DNA from: Flavobacterium sp. N2270
GTDB lineage: Bacteria; Bacteroidota; Bacteroidia; Flavobacteriales; Flavobacteriaceae
NCBI RefSeq assembly: GCF_025947225.1
Contig: NZ_CP110005.1
Location: 248,001-312,000 of the forward strand
Length of the DNA stretch: 64,000 nucleotides
Direction of reading: 5' to 3'
The notes below the pieces were generated by a model. It searched no databases. It saw only the letters and a program-made list of their open reading frames with translations, and was not told the origin of the DNA. The position numbers and the translations under genes were made by a program. This document shows positions 7,695-16,783 of this stretch, piece by piece; the first letter of the stretch is position 1, and each line of letters opens with the position of its first letter.

Positions 7695-8753
7695 ATGCAA
7701 ATTAAAATCACAGGTTCAGGAAGTTATATTCCATCTTTAAGAGTAACAAATGAAGATTTCTCTAAGCATGAATTCTTAAATGAAGACGGAACAAATTTTA
7801 AAGCTTCTAACGAAGTAATCGCAAGAAAATTTGTAGAAATTACAGGTATTCAAGAAAGAAGATATGCTACAGCAGATATGAACAATTCTGACATGGCTTT
7901 TATTGCTTCAAAAAAAGCTATTAAAAATGCAAAAATTGACCCTGAAACTTTAGATTACATCATATTTGCTCACAACTACGGTGATATAAAACACAATACA
8001 ATTCAGTCTGATACTGTTCCAAGTTTAGCTTCTAGAGTAAAGCAAAAATTAGCGATAAAAAATCCTAAATGCGTGGCTTACGACATACTTTTTGGGTGCC
8101 CAGGTTGGATTGAAGCAACAATCCAAGCAACCGCGTTTATAAAAGCAGGGATGGCAAAAAAATGCTTAGTAATTGGATCAGAAACCTTGTCAAGAGTTGT
8201 TGATATTCACGATAGAGATTCTATGATTTATTCAGATGGAGCTGGGGCTACAATTATCGAAGCAACTTTAGATAATGGAGGAATTTTAGCAACCGAATCT
8301 GCAACATTTGCAATTGATGAAGCTAATTATTTATATTTTGGAGAGTCATTCAATAAAAACCTTGATCCTCATGTAAGGTATATAAAAATGTACGGACGTA
8401 AAATTTATGAATTTGCACTTACAAATGTTCCTTTAGCAATGAAAGACTGTTTAGATAAAAGTGGAGTAAGTATAAATCAAATTAAAAAAATATTGATTCA
8501 CCAAGCAAATGAAAAAATGGATGAGGCAATTGTAAGTCGTTTCTACAAATTATATGATCAAGAGATGCCAGAAAACATTATGCCAATGAGTATTCATAAA
8601 CTTGGAAACTCAAGTGTTGCGACTGTTCCAACGCTTTTTGATTTACTTACAAATGGTGAAATAGAAAATCAATCAATTCAAAAAGGCGATTATTTAATTT
8701 TTGCTTCGGTTGGTGCAGGAATGAATATTAATGCTTTTGTTTACCAATATTAA
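7695..8753 (+). CDS. 3-oxoacyl-ACP synthase III-like ketosynthase (FabH-type)
   Basis: 352 residues, thiolase fold. The Cys-His-Asn triad of FabH enzymes is complete: Cys135 (FGCPGW), His269 (IHQAN) and Asn305 (LGNSSVA). These enzymes condense an acyl-CoA with malonyl-ACP. The sequence is less like housekeeping FabH than like the accessory KAS III group, for example in having the long insert before SDGAGATII, so starting branched fatty acids or a specialised product is possible. The housekeeping fabH would be expected beside plsX and rpmF, which are absent here. Its last 26 bases overlap the convergent flippase gene. Confidence 0.88.
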   Translation: MQIKITGSGSYIPSLRVTNEDFSKHEFLNEDGTNFKASNEVIARKFVEITGIQERRYATADMNNSDMAFIASKKAIKNAKIDPETLDYIIFAHNYGDIKHNTIQSDTVPSLASRVKQKLAIKNPKCVAYDILFGCPGWIEATIQATAFIKAGMAKKCLVIGSETLSRVVDIHDRDSMIYSDGAGATIIEATLDNGGILATESATFAIDEANYLYFGESFNKNLDPHVRYIKMYGRKIYEFALTNVPLAMKDCLDKSGVSINQIKKILIHQANEKMDEAIVSRFYKLYDQEMPENIMPMSIHKLGNSSVATVPTLFDLLTNGEIENQSIQKGDYLIFASVGAGMNINAFVYQY

Positions 8754-10200
8754 TTAATTTATCTATCCAAAAATTTAAACTAAAAACAAGCTTTAATTTA
8801 TACGTTAGCCATACTATTAAAGCAATATTCAATCCAGTTTTAAAGAATAAATTTACAAAGTGATTTGAAAACTCAGGTAAAAAGTAAATTGCCGATGTTA
8901 TAACTAGTATAACAAAAAATAGCTGAGCGTATTTTTTATCGAATGGAAGTATTCCAAATTTTGAGTAAATAAAATACAATTTAAAACTATTAAATAAAGT
9001 CATTGCAATTAAAGATGCAAAAGCTACTCCGATAATTCCAAGATTTGTTTGTGTTAAGAAATAAACATTTAGACTAATGTTTAAAACCACTAAAACCAGT
9101 ACAGATATTATATTAAATCGGAAATACTTCGAATAGGAAATAATTTCAGAATTAAAACCAGTTGCCATATTGAAAAGCACATTAGCGCCTAAAATAACAA
9201 TTATTGGAATAGAATCTACTAATTTATCGTAAGTAGGAAGCATTTGAAACAAAGAATCAATTCCTAAAATTATACAACCAAATAAAACTGCACCAATAAA
9301 AAACAGTAATTTAGAAGTTTCAATATATTTTTCTCCTAATACTTTAATGTTGCCACTTTTTATAAGTGAAGAAACTTGTGGCGCATAAATAGCATACATT
9401 CCTGTTGCGGGAATTGCTAATGCAGAAGCTAACATTACTCCTATTGAATAAGTTCCATTTGCTTCAAATGAAAGAAATTCAGGAATCATAAACGAATCTA
9501 CTCTAAAGGCAAAGAAAGAACCAAAGCTGCCTACAAAAGAATAAAAACTGTATTTATAATAATCTCTTTTGGAAATTTGGCTAAACAAAGAACTAAAGTC
9601 AAAATTCATATTGATTTTATATTGTCCAAACAAATAAACCGAGAGTAAAACCAATAAAATAAAATAAGAAATTATAAAAGCGACCAAACTACTTATAACA
9701 TCAAAATATCCCGAAAGCAATAAAATAAAAACAAATGGCAAAGCTAACTTAGGGATGATTTTTTCATAAAATGTTGGTATCGACAGCTTTTGTAAATTAG
9801 TTGCCTGACGTTTAAAAAGCTCTACAAATGCTAATGAAAAAGCAATAGGAAAAGCATAAAAAACGTACTGATAATTGTTCCAATCAACAAATTGATTTCC
9901 TAAAAATAAAACCAAAAAAAGAATACAACTTACAAGCAAGATGGTTCTAATTCCATACTTAAAAAGTTGCATTCTATTTGATTCAGATAAATCAGGATAA
10001 AAATGAATTAAAGCTTGTGCTCCACCAAAAACCATTATTGGAAATAGAATTTGCGCAATACTGTCTACATAACGCACAATTCCTAAAAACTCTTTGTCAT
10101 TTGGATACACAAATATCGTTGAAACAACACCAATAATGATTCCCACATAATTAATTATGGTAAACCAAAAAGCTTGCTTATGTGTATTGTTTTCTTGCAT
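8728..10200 (-). CDS. Polysaccharide flippase (Wzx/MATE-like, MOP superfamily)
   Basis: 490 residues with about 12 to 14 hydrophobic helices spread along the whole length, as in lipid-linked oligosaccharide flippases. These move undecaprenyl-linked sugar units across the inner membrane. The N-terminal helix begins FWFTIINYVGIIIGVVSTIFVYP, a common pattern for the family. It is downstream of and coupled to a family 2 glycosyltransferase gene (TAATG overlap at 10198-10202), which supports a role in exopolysaccharide or O-antigen assembly. Its 3' end overlaps the FabH-like gene by 26 bases. Confidence 0.88.
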   Translation of the reverse strand: MQENNTHKQAFWFTIINYVGIIIGVVSTIFVYPNDKEFLGIVRYVDSIAQILFPIMVFGGAQALIHFYPDLSESNRMQLFKYGIRTILLVSCILFLVLFLGNQFVDWNNYQYVFYAFPIAFSLAFVELFKRQATNLQKLSIPTFYEKIIPKLALPFVFILLLSGYFDVISSLVAFIISYFILLVLLSVYLFGQYKINMNFDFSSLFSQISKRDYYKYSFYSFVGSFGSFFAFRVDSFMIPEFLSFEANGTYSIGVMLASALAIPATGMYAIYAPQVSSLIKSGNIKVLGEKYIETSKLLFFIGAVLFGCIILGIDSLFQMLPTYDKLVDSIPIIVILGANVLFNMATGFNSEIISYSKYFRFNIISVLVLVVLNISLNVYFLTQTNLGIIGVAFASLIAMTLFNSFKLYFIYSKFGILPFDKKYAQLFFVILVITSAIYFLPEFSNHFVNLFFKTGLNIALIVWLTYKLKLVFSLNFWIDKLINIGKQKH

Positions 10201-11093
10201 TATTTATAACTTCTTCGTGCTTTAATAATGGTGATAAAATGAAATTTCAAAAGCGCATAATATCCTAATAATTGTAAAAACATAGTAAGCACTTTCGAAA
10301 ATGAATAAAACTTTAAAAAATATTTAGGCAATCCAAAAACCGACTTGAATCCTTTTAAATAACTAATTATAATATTGTTACTTGGGTTTAAAACCTCAGC
10401 TAAGATTCTAAATTTTGCTTGCGTACAATCTTTTTTAAAGTTACGTGTAATAATTCTATCGTGGCAAATTCTTGAATTTTTAACAACAACCGTTTTGCAT
10501 TTGTGAAACAAAATCCTATCGGTATAATTCCTGTCTTCTCCATAATGTTGAAACATAGGCTCAAAATAGCCGACTCTTTCAATTGTCTTTTTTGAAAGCA
10601 ACCAAGCTGCTGCATTTACAAACGGAACTTCATCAATATTATCTGAAATTGACTTTGTTTTTCTTTTGCAATACGTTTCAAAGCTTTCATCAAGATGAAC
10701 TTCATCCCCAGAATAATGAAGCGGACTTACAATTCCGTATTTTTCATTAGTTTCTGCAACCACGACTAAGTTTGAAATTGTTTCCGGAAAAACCCATGTG
10801 TCTTGATTTAATAAAAAAACATAATCAGCACCAAGTTCTAATGCTTTTTGAATTCCAAGATTATTGGCTTTACCAAAACCTAAGTTTTCAGCAGATTGAA
10901 TCAATTGAATCTTAGGAAAAGATTGGATAATTTCAGTAGAATTATCAGTAGAATTGTTATCTACCACAATCGTATTTACTTTATAAGAAGATTCTTCTAA
11001 TGACTGAAAACATTTTTTCAACCATTTAGCTCCATTATAAGTGACAATTATTACAACTATTTTTTTTTCCACAAAATTCATTTTACCAAACAA
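10200..11093 (-). CDS. Glycosyltransferase family 2 (rhamnosyltransferase-like)
   Basis: 297 residues with a single GT-A domain. IIVTYNGAKWLKKCFQSL and VVDNNSTDNSTEII are the nucleotide-sugar-binding N-terminus, and the metal-binding region reads LLNQDTW. The C-terminus has a hydrophobic or amphipathic segment typical of enzymes that dock on the membrane. It transfers a sugar from a nucleotide donor to a lipid-linked acceptor. The stop shares one base with the flippase start, so the two are translated together. An alternative start four codons downstream (11081, MNFVEKK) is possible. Confidence 0.92.
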   Translation of the reverse strand: MFGKMNFVEKKIVVIIVTYNGAKWLKKCFQSLEESSYKVNTIVVDNNSTDNSTEIIQSFPKIQLIQSAENLGFGKANNLGIQKALELGADYVFLLNQDTWVFPETISNLVVVAETNEKYGIVSPLHYSGDEVHLDESFETYCKRKTKSISDNIDEVPFVNAAAWLLSKKTIERVGYFEPMFQHYGEDRNYTDRILFHKCKTVVVKNSRICHDRIITRNFKKDCTQAKFRILAEVLNPSNNIIISYLKGFKSVFGLPKYFLKFYSFSKVLTMFLQLLGYYALLKFHFITIIKARRSYK

Positions 11094-11169
11094 AAATACT
11101 GATATTTATTCTGTAATTAACTATTTGTTTACTTTTGTAAGGAGGAATCCTATTTTACCGAAATAATTC

Positions 11170-12018
11170 ATGAATTTTTACATCATAATTCCAGCACATA
11201 ACGAAGAACAATTTATTAGTTTAACATTAGATTCCCTTTTGAATCAAACCGTTTTACCAAATAAAATTATTGTTGTAAACGATAATTCCATGGATAAAAC
11301 AGCTGAAATAGTTTTGGCTTTTGCCGAAAAAAATACGTTTATTTCGTTAATTGAAAAAAAATCAGACGCAATACATTTACCAGGAAGCAAAGTCATTCAA
11401 GCTTTTCAAGAAGGAGAAAAACACATTGATGATAATTATGATATTATTGTAAAAGCAGATGCCGATTTAATATTTCCAAACAATTATTTTGAAACCATAA
11501 TCAAACATTTTCAATCTGATTCTACAATTGGAATGGTTGGCGGTTTTGCTTACATTGAAAAAAACGGAGAATGGTTTTTAGAAAATTTAACCGATAAAGA
11601 TCATATTCGCGGGGCATTTAAAGCGTATAGAAAGGCGTGTTTTGAGCAAATTGGCGGACTAAAACCAGCTATGGGCTGGGACACTGTTGATGAATTGCTA
11701 TGTAAATTTTACAATTGGAAAGTTGTAACCGATGAATCTTTGCAAGTAAAACATTTAAAACCAACAGGAGCGAATTATAATAAAACAGCACGTTACAAAC
11801 AAGGCGAAGCTTTTTACAGGCTAGGCTATGGATTCACTATTACTTTTATTGCTTCTTTAAAACTAGCGTTACGAAAAAATAAACCTTTACTGTTTATAGA
11901 TTATATGAATGGTTTTTGGAAGGCAAAATCTTCTAATATAGAATTATTAGTTTCTGAAGAACAAGCGAAATTTATTAGAAAATATCGTTGGAAAAAAATA
12001 AAAGAGAAGTTGTTTTAA
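11170..12018 (+). CDS. Glycosyltransferase family 2
   Basis: 282 residues. The N-terminus FYIIIPAHNEEQFISLTLDS and VVNDNSMDKTAEI are GT2 hallmarks, and ADADLIFP carries the DxD metal site. The remainder fits a soluble, peripheral enzyme acting on cell-surface glycans. It is divergent from the flippase/GT2 pair with 76 bases between the starts; a TACTTTTG box at 11130-11137 may serve as its -7 element. The specific sugar cannot be told from sequence. Confidence 0.92.
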   Translation: MNFYIIIPAHNEEQFISLTLDSLLNQTVLPNKIIVVNDNSMDKTAEIVLAFAEKNTFISLIEKKSDAIHLPGSKVIQAFQEGEKHIDDNYDIIVKADADLIFPNNYFETIIKHFQSDSTIGMVGGFAYIEKNGEWFLENLTDKDHIRGAFKAYRKACFEQIGGLKPAMGWDTVDELLCKFYNWKVVTDESLQVKHLKPTGANYNKTARYKQGEAFYRLGYGFTITFIASLKLALRKNKPLLFIDYMNGFWKAKSSNIELLVSEEQAKFIRKYRWKKIKEKLF

Positions 12019-12035
12019 ATGCAACGAATTGCGTA

Positions 12036-12115
12036 AGTGGTAGTAGCGGCATCCTTTTATGTAGTTTACGAAATAAAAGATATAGCGAATGACACGGCCC
12101 TTTAGGGTTACGCCC
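12036..12115 (+). repeat. Dispersed palindromic repeat, copy A
   Basis: Core AGCGGCATCCTTTTAT (12045-12060) and ATAAAAGATATAGCGAA (12073-12089), with CTTTTAT and ATAAAAG as inverted arms around a 12-base loop. The flanks end in an imperfect GCCC-type tail. Copies with the same two blocks lie at 38731 (inverted) and 46785, with a diverged copy at 31578. The copy starts soon after the stop of the glycosyltransferase gene. Confidence 0.7.
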
Positions 12116-12182
12116 AAAAAACTTACTACACTTCCTTTAAAACTCATCTTAAATTACTATTTTTGAAGATATTTCATACACT

Positions 12183-12932
12183 ATGATGCTCGTTCGATAT
12201 TTATCGCAAATAGGAAAATATTTCATTATGCTAAAAGAGGTTTTTAATAAACCTACCAAATGGAGCGTAATGAAACAACTAATTTTAAAAGAAATTGATG
12301 ATCTAATTATTGATTCGCTTGGAATCGTTGCTTTTATTTCTTTTTTCGTTGGTGGTGTTGTTTCTATACAAACTGCCTTAAACTTAACTAATCCGTTAAT
12401 TCCTAAATATTTAATTGGTTTTGCAACCAGACAATCGATTGTTTTAGAGTTTGCTCCTACTTTTATTTCTATTATTATGGCTGGTAAAATGGGTTCATTC
12501 ATTACATCTAGCATTGGAACTATGCGTGTAACGGAGCAAATAGATGCTCTTGAAGTTATGGGTGTAAATTCATTAAATTACTTAGTTTTTCCAAAAATAA
12601 TTGCACTTCTATTATATCCATTTGTAATTGGAATTAGTATGTTTTTAGGTGTTTTTGGCGGTTGGATTGCTGCCGTTTATGGCGGTTTTTCTTCTAGTGG
12701 AGAGTTTATAAACGGTATTCAAGTAGACTTTATTCCTTTTCATATTGTTTATGCTTTTATTAAAACGATAGTTTTTGCTATAATTTTAGCAACAATACCA
12801 TCTTTTCATGGTTTTTACATGAAAGGTGGAGCACTTGAAGTAGGAAAAGCAAGTACAGTTTCATTTGTTTGGACATCGGTAGTGATCATTTTAATGAATT
12901 ATATTTTAACACAAATACTTTTAAGCTCATGA
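12183..12932 (+). CDS. mlaE: MlaE-type ABC transporter permease (lipid/organic solvent transport)
   Basis: 249 residues with five to six hydrophobic helices. The stretches FFVGGVVSIQTALNL, FAPTFISIIMAGKMGSFITS and GTMRVTEQIDALEVMGVN are the conserved MlaE/YrbE core. In Gram-negative bacteria this permease works with MlaF in moving phospholipids between the membranes to maintain outer-membrane asymmetry. It overlaps mlaF by four bases. No MCE-domain (MlaD) gene follows, so that subunit must be encoded elsewhere. The first ATG of a double ATG is taken as the start. Confidence 0.93.
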   Translation: MMLVRYLSQIGKYFIMLKEVFNKPTKWSVMKQLILKEIDDLIIDSLGIVAFISFFVGGVVSIQTALNLTNPLIPKYLIGFATRQSIVLEFAPTFISIIMAGKMGSFITSSIGTMRVTEQIDALEVMGVNSLNYLVFPKIIALLLYPFVIGISMFLGVFGGWIAAVYGGFSSSGEFINGIQVDFIPFHIVYAFIKTIVFAIILATIPSFHGFYMKGGALEVGKASTVSFVWTSVVIILMNYILTQILLSS

Positions 12933-13699
12933 TAGAAGTTAAGAATTTAGAAAAAACTTTTGGTGATCAAAAAGTATTAAAAGGAATTAGCACTCGTTTT
13001 GAAGCCGGACAAACTAATTTAATTATTGGTCAAAGTGGTTCTGGAAAAACAGTTTTCTTAAAATCACTTTTAGGAATTCACATACCTGAAGCCGGAACTA
13101 TTTCTTTTGACGGAAGAATTTATAGCGAATTAACAAACGATGAAAAACGTGCTTTAAGAACGGAAATAGGGATGGTTTTTCAAGGAAGCGCATTATTTGA
13201 CAGCATGACTGTTGAAGAAAATATTGGCTTTCCATTGAAAATGTTTTCAAATAAAACACCAAAAGAAATTAAAGAACGTGTAGACTTTGTTATTGAAAGA
13301 GTAAACCTAATCAATGCACATACTAAAAAGCCTTCTGAAATTTCTGGCGGAATGCAAAAACGTGTTGCTATAGGAAGAGCAATTGTAAATAATCCGAAAT
13401 ATCTTTTTTGCGACGAACCCAACTCTGGTTTAGACCCAAAAACTGCCATTGTAATTGATAATTTAATTCAGGAAATTACAAAAGAATATAACATTACAAC
13501 TGTTATTAATACGCATGATATGAATTCTGTTATGGAAATTGGCGAAAAAATTACGTTTCTTAAAAACGGCTTATTAGAATGGGAAGGTTCTAACAAAGAA
13601 ATTTTTAAAACAGATAATGAAGCGGTTACCGATTTTGTTTATTCATCTGAATTATTTAAAAGAGTTCGAAAAATGTATTTAGAAGACGATACTAATTAA
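12929..13699 (+). CDS. mlaF: MlaF-type ABC transporter ATP-binding protein
   Basis: 256 residues. Walker A GQSGSGKT (residues 34-41), the signature SGGMQKRVAIGRA, Walker B YLFCDEPNSGLDP and the switch-histidine THD are all present. It energises the MlaE permease in the inner membrane. The start is the ATG at 12929, which overlaps the mlaE stop as ATGA; an upstream in-frame ATG at 12869 lies inside mlaE and would add 20 unrelated residues. The 3' end overlaps the convergent DUF389 gene by four bases. Confidence 0.94.
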   Translation: MIEVKNLEKTFGDQKVLKGISTRFEAGQTNLIIGQSGSGKTVFLKSLLGIHIPEAGTISFDGRIYSELTNDEKRALRTEIGMVFQGSALFDSMTVEENIGFPLKMFSNKTPKEIKERVDFVIERVNLINAHTKKPSEISGGMQKRVAIGRAIVNNPKYLFCDEPNSGLDPKTAIVIDNLIQEITKEYNITTVINTHDMNSVMEIGEKITFLKNGLLEWEGSNKEIFKTDNEAVTDFVYSSELFKRVRKMYLEDDTN

Positions 13700-15084
13700 T
13701 CATTCTCTTCTACTGTAATTTTTTCATTTTTCATTTTTGTACGCAACCAATTTTGAAGCGATTTAGTGCTTTCTAATTTTTCCTTACTCTTTACATTTTT
13801 ATTGAATTTTATGTGAAAAACAGGAATTGTATCAGTCGTTGTAAAGTTTGTTGTTATTGAGTTTGCAAAAGCGACTTCAGTAATTTCATTTTGCAAAGAC
13901 TTAATTTCATTGGCAATTTCATTAAAAGGAAATGTTTCTTCTTTTTTTACAATTAATTGATTCTTTAAATCGAAAATTTCCCTGTCTTTTTCTAATAAAA
14001 TGGCGTCTTTCTTAACCAATAATTGTTGGTTAGATAAAAAAGAGGATTCTATTTCGTTAATTTTATTTATTGTTTCAATATTTCCTGCGTTTTGTAGTAC
14101 TTTAAAGTCACAATTCTCATAGCCCATTTGCTTCATTTCTTCTTTAAACTGAGCAATATCCTCATTCGAAAGGCTTTTTCCTATCACTGCAAATTCAATT
14201 TTTTTAGCTGAATAGTCAGTGTTTACATCTAAAATTAAAATTCCTTGCTCTGTTTTTACGCTTTCAATTAAATTGGCTACTTTTTGATTAAAATCTGATT
14301 TTTTATACAAATTATAAAACATATAAACACTTGGAATCAAAATAGCAATTGCAAAAATTGTAATTATTTGAGAAATTCTTTTTCTTCTTTGAGAATTTGC
14401 ATACGCTTCGTAAGGAAACTTTAAAAACCGAACTACAACAAAAGTAGCTGATGCAATAAAAACAGTATTAATTGAGAATAAAAATAGGGCACCTCCAAAG
14501 AAATTCCATTTACCCGTTGCTAAGCCGTAGCCAGCAGTACAAAGTGGCGGCATTAAGGCAGTTGCAATAGCAACACCTGCAATTGTGTTTAAAGATTTAT
14601 TTCTTCTGCTGAGTGCAACAATTAAAGCTAAACCACCTGACAGTGCAATAATAACATCACGAACATCTGGAAAAGTACGAGCAACAAGTTCAGGCGTTTC
14701 GTCTTGAAACATTGGAATACTAAAAAACAAAAAAGAAGTTAGCAAACTAAGAATTACCATAACACCAAAATTCTTTAGTGCTTTTCTTAAAAAGTCAATA
14801 TCATTAATTCCTAATGAAAGTCCCATTCCTAAAATAGGCCCCATTAAAGGCGAAATTAACATGGCACCAATTACTACAGCTGTTGAACTAGTATTCAATC
14901 CTGCAGAGGCAATTAAAATAGAAAAAATCAAAACCCAAGCAGTTTGACCTTTTACGTATATTCCGTTTTTAACATCTTCAATAGTTGCTTCTTTATCAGT
15001 ATCTGAAGAAATGTCGAAAATCTCTAATAAATACTTTTTAATAACTGCTAAAATATTAATGTTAGAATCTTGATTATTTTCCAT
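13696..15084 (-). CDS. DUF389 (TIGR00341) family membrane protein
   Basis: 462 residues. The N-terminal two thirds hold several helices with the DUF389 motifs, for example SSTAVVIGAMLISPLMGPI and TAVATALMPPLCTAGYG in approximate form. The C-terminal 190 residues are a soluble extension with coiled-coil character (residues about 345 to 395) that is larger than in minimal DUF389 proteins. The function of the family is unknown. It is the last gene of a minus-strand run starting at 18429, six bases behind the guanylyltransferase gene. Confidence 0.88.
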   Translation of the reverse strand: MENNQDSNINILAVIKKYLLEIFDISSDTDKEATIEDVKNGIYVKGQTAWVLIFSILIASAGLNTSSTAVVIGAMLISPLMGPILGMGLSLGINDIDFLRKALKNFGVMVILSLLTSFLFFSIPMFQDETPELVARTFPDVRDVIIALSGGLALIVALSRRNKSLNTIAGVAIATALMPPLCTAGYGLATGKWNFFGGALFLFSINTVFIASATFVVVRFLKFPYEAYANSQRRKRISQIITIFAIAILIPSVYMFYNLYKKSDFNQKVANLIESVKTEQGILILDVNTDYSAKKIEFAVIGKSLSNEDIAQFKEEMKQMGYENCDFKVLQNAGNIETINKINEIESSFLSNQQLLVKKDAILLEKDREIFDLKNQLIVKKEETFPFNEIANEIKSLQNEITEVAFANSITTNFTTTDTIPVFHIKFNKNVKSKEKLESTKSLQNWLRTKMKNEKITVEEND

Positions 15085-15090
15085 TTTTAA

Positions 15091-16146
15091 TTAATTAAGT
15101 TTTGTAACTATTTTTTTAATATCTTGTTCTTTACTCTTTGGATAAATCATTAACACATTATCTCTATCTACAACAATATAATCATTCAATCCGTCAATTA
15201 CAACAGTTTTCTTACCATCAGTTCTAATGATATTATTAGTCGCATTTTCTAATAATACTTTAGCATTAACAATAGCATTCTCATTTTTATCTTTTGGCAA
15301 CTTATCATATAATGAACCCCAAGTTCCTAAATCATTCCAATCAAAAGTTGCTGGTAAAACAAATACATTTTCGGCTTTCTCAAGAATAGCATAATCTATA
15401 GAAATATTCTCCGCTAAAGGATATTGTTCATCAATAAACGCTTTTTCTTTATCTGAATTATAGACTTCATAACCATTCATAAAATGAGCATACATTTTAG
15501 GTTGAAATATTTCAAAAGCTTCTAAAACTGTTTTAATACTCCAAATAAAAATTCCTGCATTCCACAAATAATTACGACTTTGAATAAATTGCTTTGCTGT
15601 ATGATAATCTGGTTTTTCTCTAAACTGAACTACTTTTTTTATAGGTCTACTATCTAATTTATCAAATTCAATATAACCATAACCCGTATTTGGAAAAGTT
15701 GGAACAATTCCTAATGTCATTAATGATTCTTGCATTTCACAAAAATCAAACGAACGTTGAATATTAGCCACAAACTGCATTTCATCTTCAATCCAATGAT
15801 CACTAGGAGCAACAACTACAACTGCATTTGGATTTTGTTTTTTAATTTTTAACGAAGCATACAAAATACAAGGAGCCGTATTTCGCATGGCTGGCTCTAA
15901 AACAATTTGCTCTTGTTTTACCATTGGCAATTGCTCTAAAACTAAACTATTATAGCGTTCATTCGTAAGAATTAGAATATTTTCTTTGGGAATTATTTGA
16001 GATAATCTGCTGAATGTTTTTTGAATTAACGTATCGCCAGTTCCTAACATATCGTGAAATTGTTTAGGAAAATCGGTTGTACTTACTGGCCAAAAACGAG
16101 AACCAACTCCTCCAGCCATTAATATTGCGTAATAATTTTTATTCAT
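15091..16146 (-). CDS. manC: Mannose-1-phosphate guanylyltransferase
   Basis: 351 residues. The nucleotidyltransferase signature MAGGVGSRFWPVS begins at residue 11, with the activator lysine in DFPKQF, and FREKPDYHTAKQF further on is characteristic of GDP-mannose pyrophosphorylases. It makes GDP-mannose from mannose-1-phosphate and GTP for glycan synthesis. The isomerase domain of bifunctional ManC proteins is absent, so it is the monofunctional type. It lies between the SprT-like gene (28 bases upstream) and the DUF389 gene. The glycosyltransferases at 10-12 kb may use its product. Confidence 0.92.
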   Translation of the reverse strand: MNKNYYAILMAGGVGSRFWPVSTTDFPKQFHDMLGTGDTLIQKTFSRLSQIIPKENILILTNERYNSLVLEQLPMVKQEQIVLEPAMRNTAPCILYASLKIKKQNPNAVVVVAPSDHWIEDEMQFVANIQRSFDFCEMQESLMTLGIVPTFPNTGYGYIEFDKLDSRPIKKVVQFREKPDYHTAKQFIQSRNYLWNAGIFIWSIKTVLEAFEIFQPKMYAHFMNGYEVYNSDKEKAFIDEQYPLAENISIDYAILEKAENVFVLPATFDWNDLGTWGSLYDKLPKDKNENAIVNAKVLLENATNNIIRTDGKKTVVIDGLNDYIVVDRDNVLMIYPKSKEQDIKKIVTKLN

Positions 16147-16174
16147 TTTTTAAATTTCAAAGTTTTTAAAGCGA

Positions 16175-16777
16175 CTAACTTGGTAAAAGTTCTACCTCAG
16201 CATTAGGCTGAAACAAAAAAATCCTTCCTGTACTTAATTCCACACACTCATATCGCTTAACTCTAAGTGCTATTTTTTTAAAAATTCTACCATTATGAAT
16301 TCTAAAGTGACTTCCGTATGGTAATTCAAATATATAATTTTTATCGTTTTCTTCTGCATCAAACTGCTTTAATGCTAAAGATAAAGTTGCATCAGTATCA
16401 CTACTAGCTTTTGGGTTTCTAAAATGACGTGCCAACAAAGGCAACAATTGATTAGGAAATATTTCTGGCCGTATAAAAGGAACCATTAATTTTTGAAAAG
16501 TGAGTTTCCATTCATTTCCATGAGGTTTTATATATCGTCCATATTTTTCAAAAGCAACTAAATGTGCAATTTCATGAATCAATGTCATTAAAAAACGATA
16601 TTTATTCAAATTAGCATTAACCGTAATTAAATGATAACCCTGTGCGTCTTTTCTATAATCACCATGACGAGTAACGCGTTCATTTACAATTTTTAAATGT
16701 ACGTGATTTGCTTTGATCAATTCAAAACAGGATTGAACAGCGTGTTCAGGAAGATATTTTTGTAAAACGTTACTCAA
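16175..16777 (-). CDS. SprT-like zinc-metalloprotease domain protein
   Basis: 200 residues. The zinc-binding motif HEIAH lies at residues 68-72 and a likely third ligand, His86, is in PHGNEW, as in SprT/Spartan proteins. The zinc-ribbon C-terminus of some SprT proteins is not evident. The cellular role in bacteria is not established; eukaryotic Spartan cleaves DNA-protein crosslinks. It is six bases behind the SDR gene and cotranscribed with it. Confidence 0.88.
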   Translation of the reverse strand: MSNVLQKYLPEHAVQSCFELIKANHVHLKIVNERVTRHGDYRKDAQGYHLITVNANLNKYRFLMTLIHEIAHLVAFEKYGRYIKPHGNEWKLTFQKLMVPFIRPEIFPNQLLPLLARHFRNPKASSDTDATLSLALKQFDAEENDKNYIFELPYGSHFRIHNGRIFKKIALRVKRYECVELSTGRIFLFQPNAEVELLPS

Positions 16778-16783
16778 GCTATT

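Noticed and set aside
11139..11144. A strong GGAGG Shine-Dalgarno word before the glycosyltransferase
   Set aside because: It is 25 bases before the ATG, too far for a ribosome binding site, and such sites are rarely used in this phylum.
12149..12514. A 121-codon frame on the minus strand
   Set aside because: It is antisense to mlaE, with no family signature.
12869..12928. Upstream start for mlaF
   Set aside because: It lies inside mlaE; the ATGA overlap at 12929 gives the standard N-terminus MIEVKNLEK.
13180..13449. An 89-codon frame on the minus strand
   Set aside because: It is antisense to mlaF, which has all ABC motifs.
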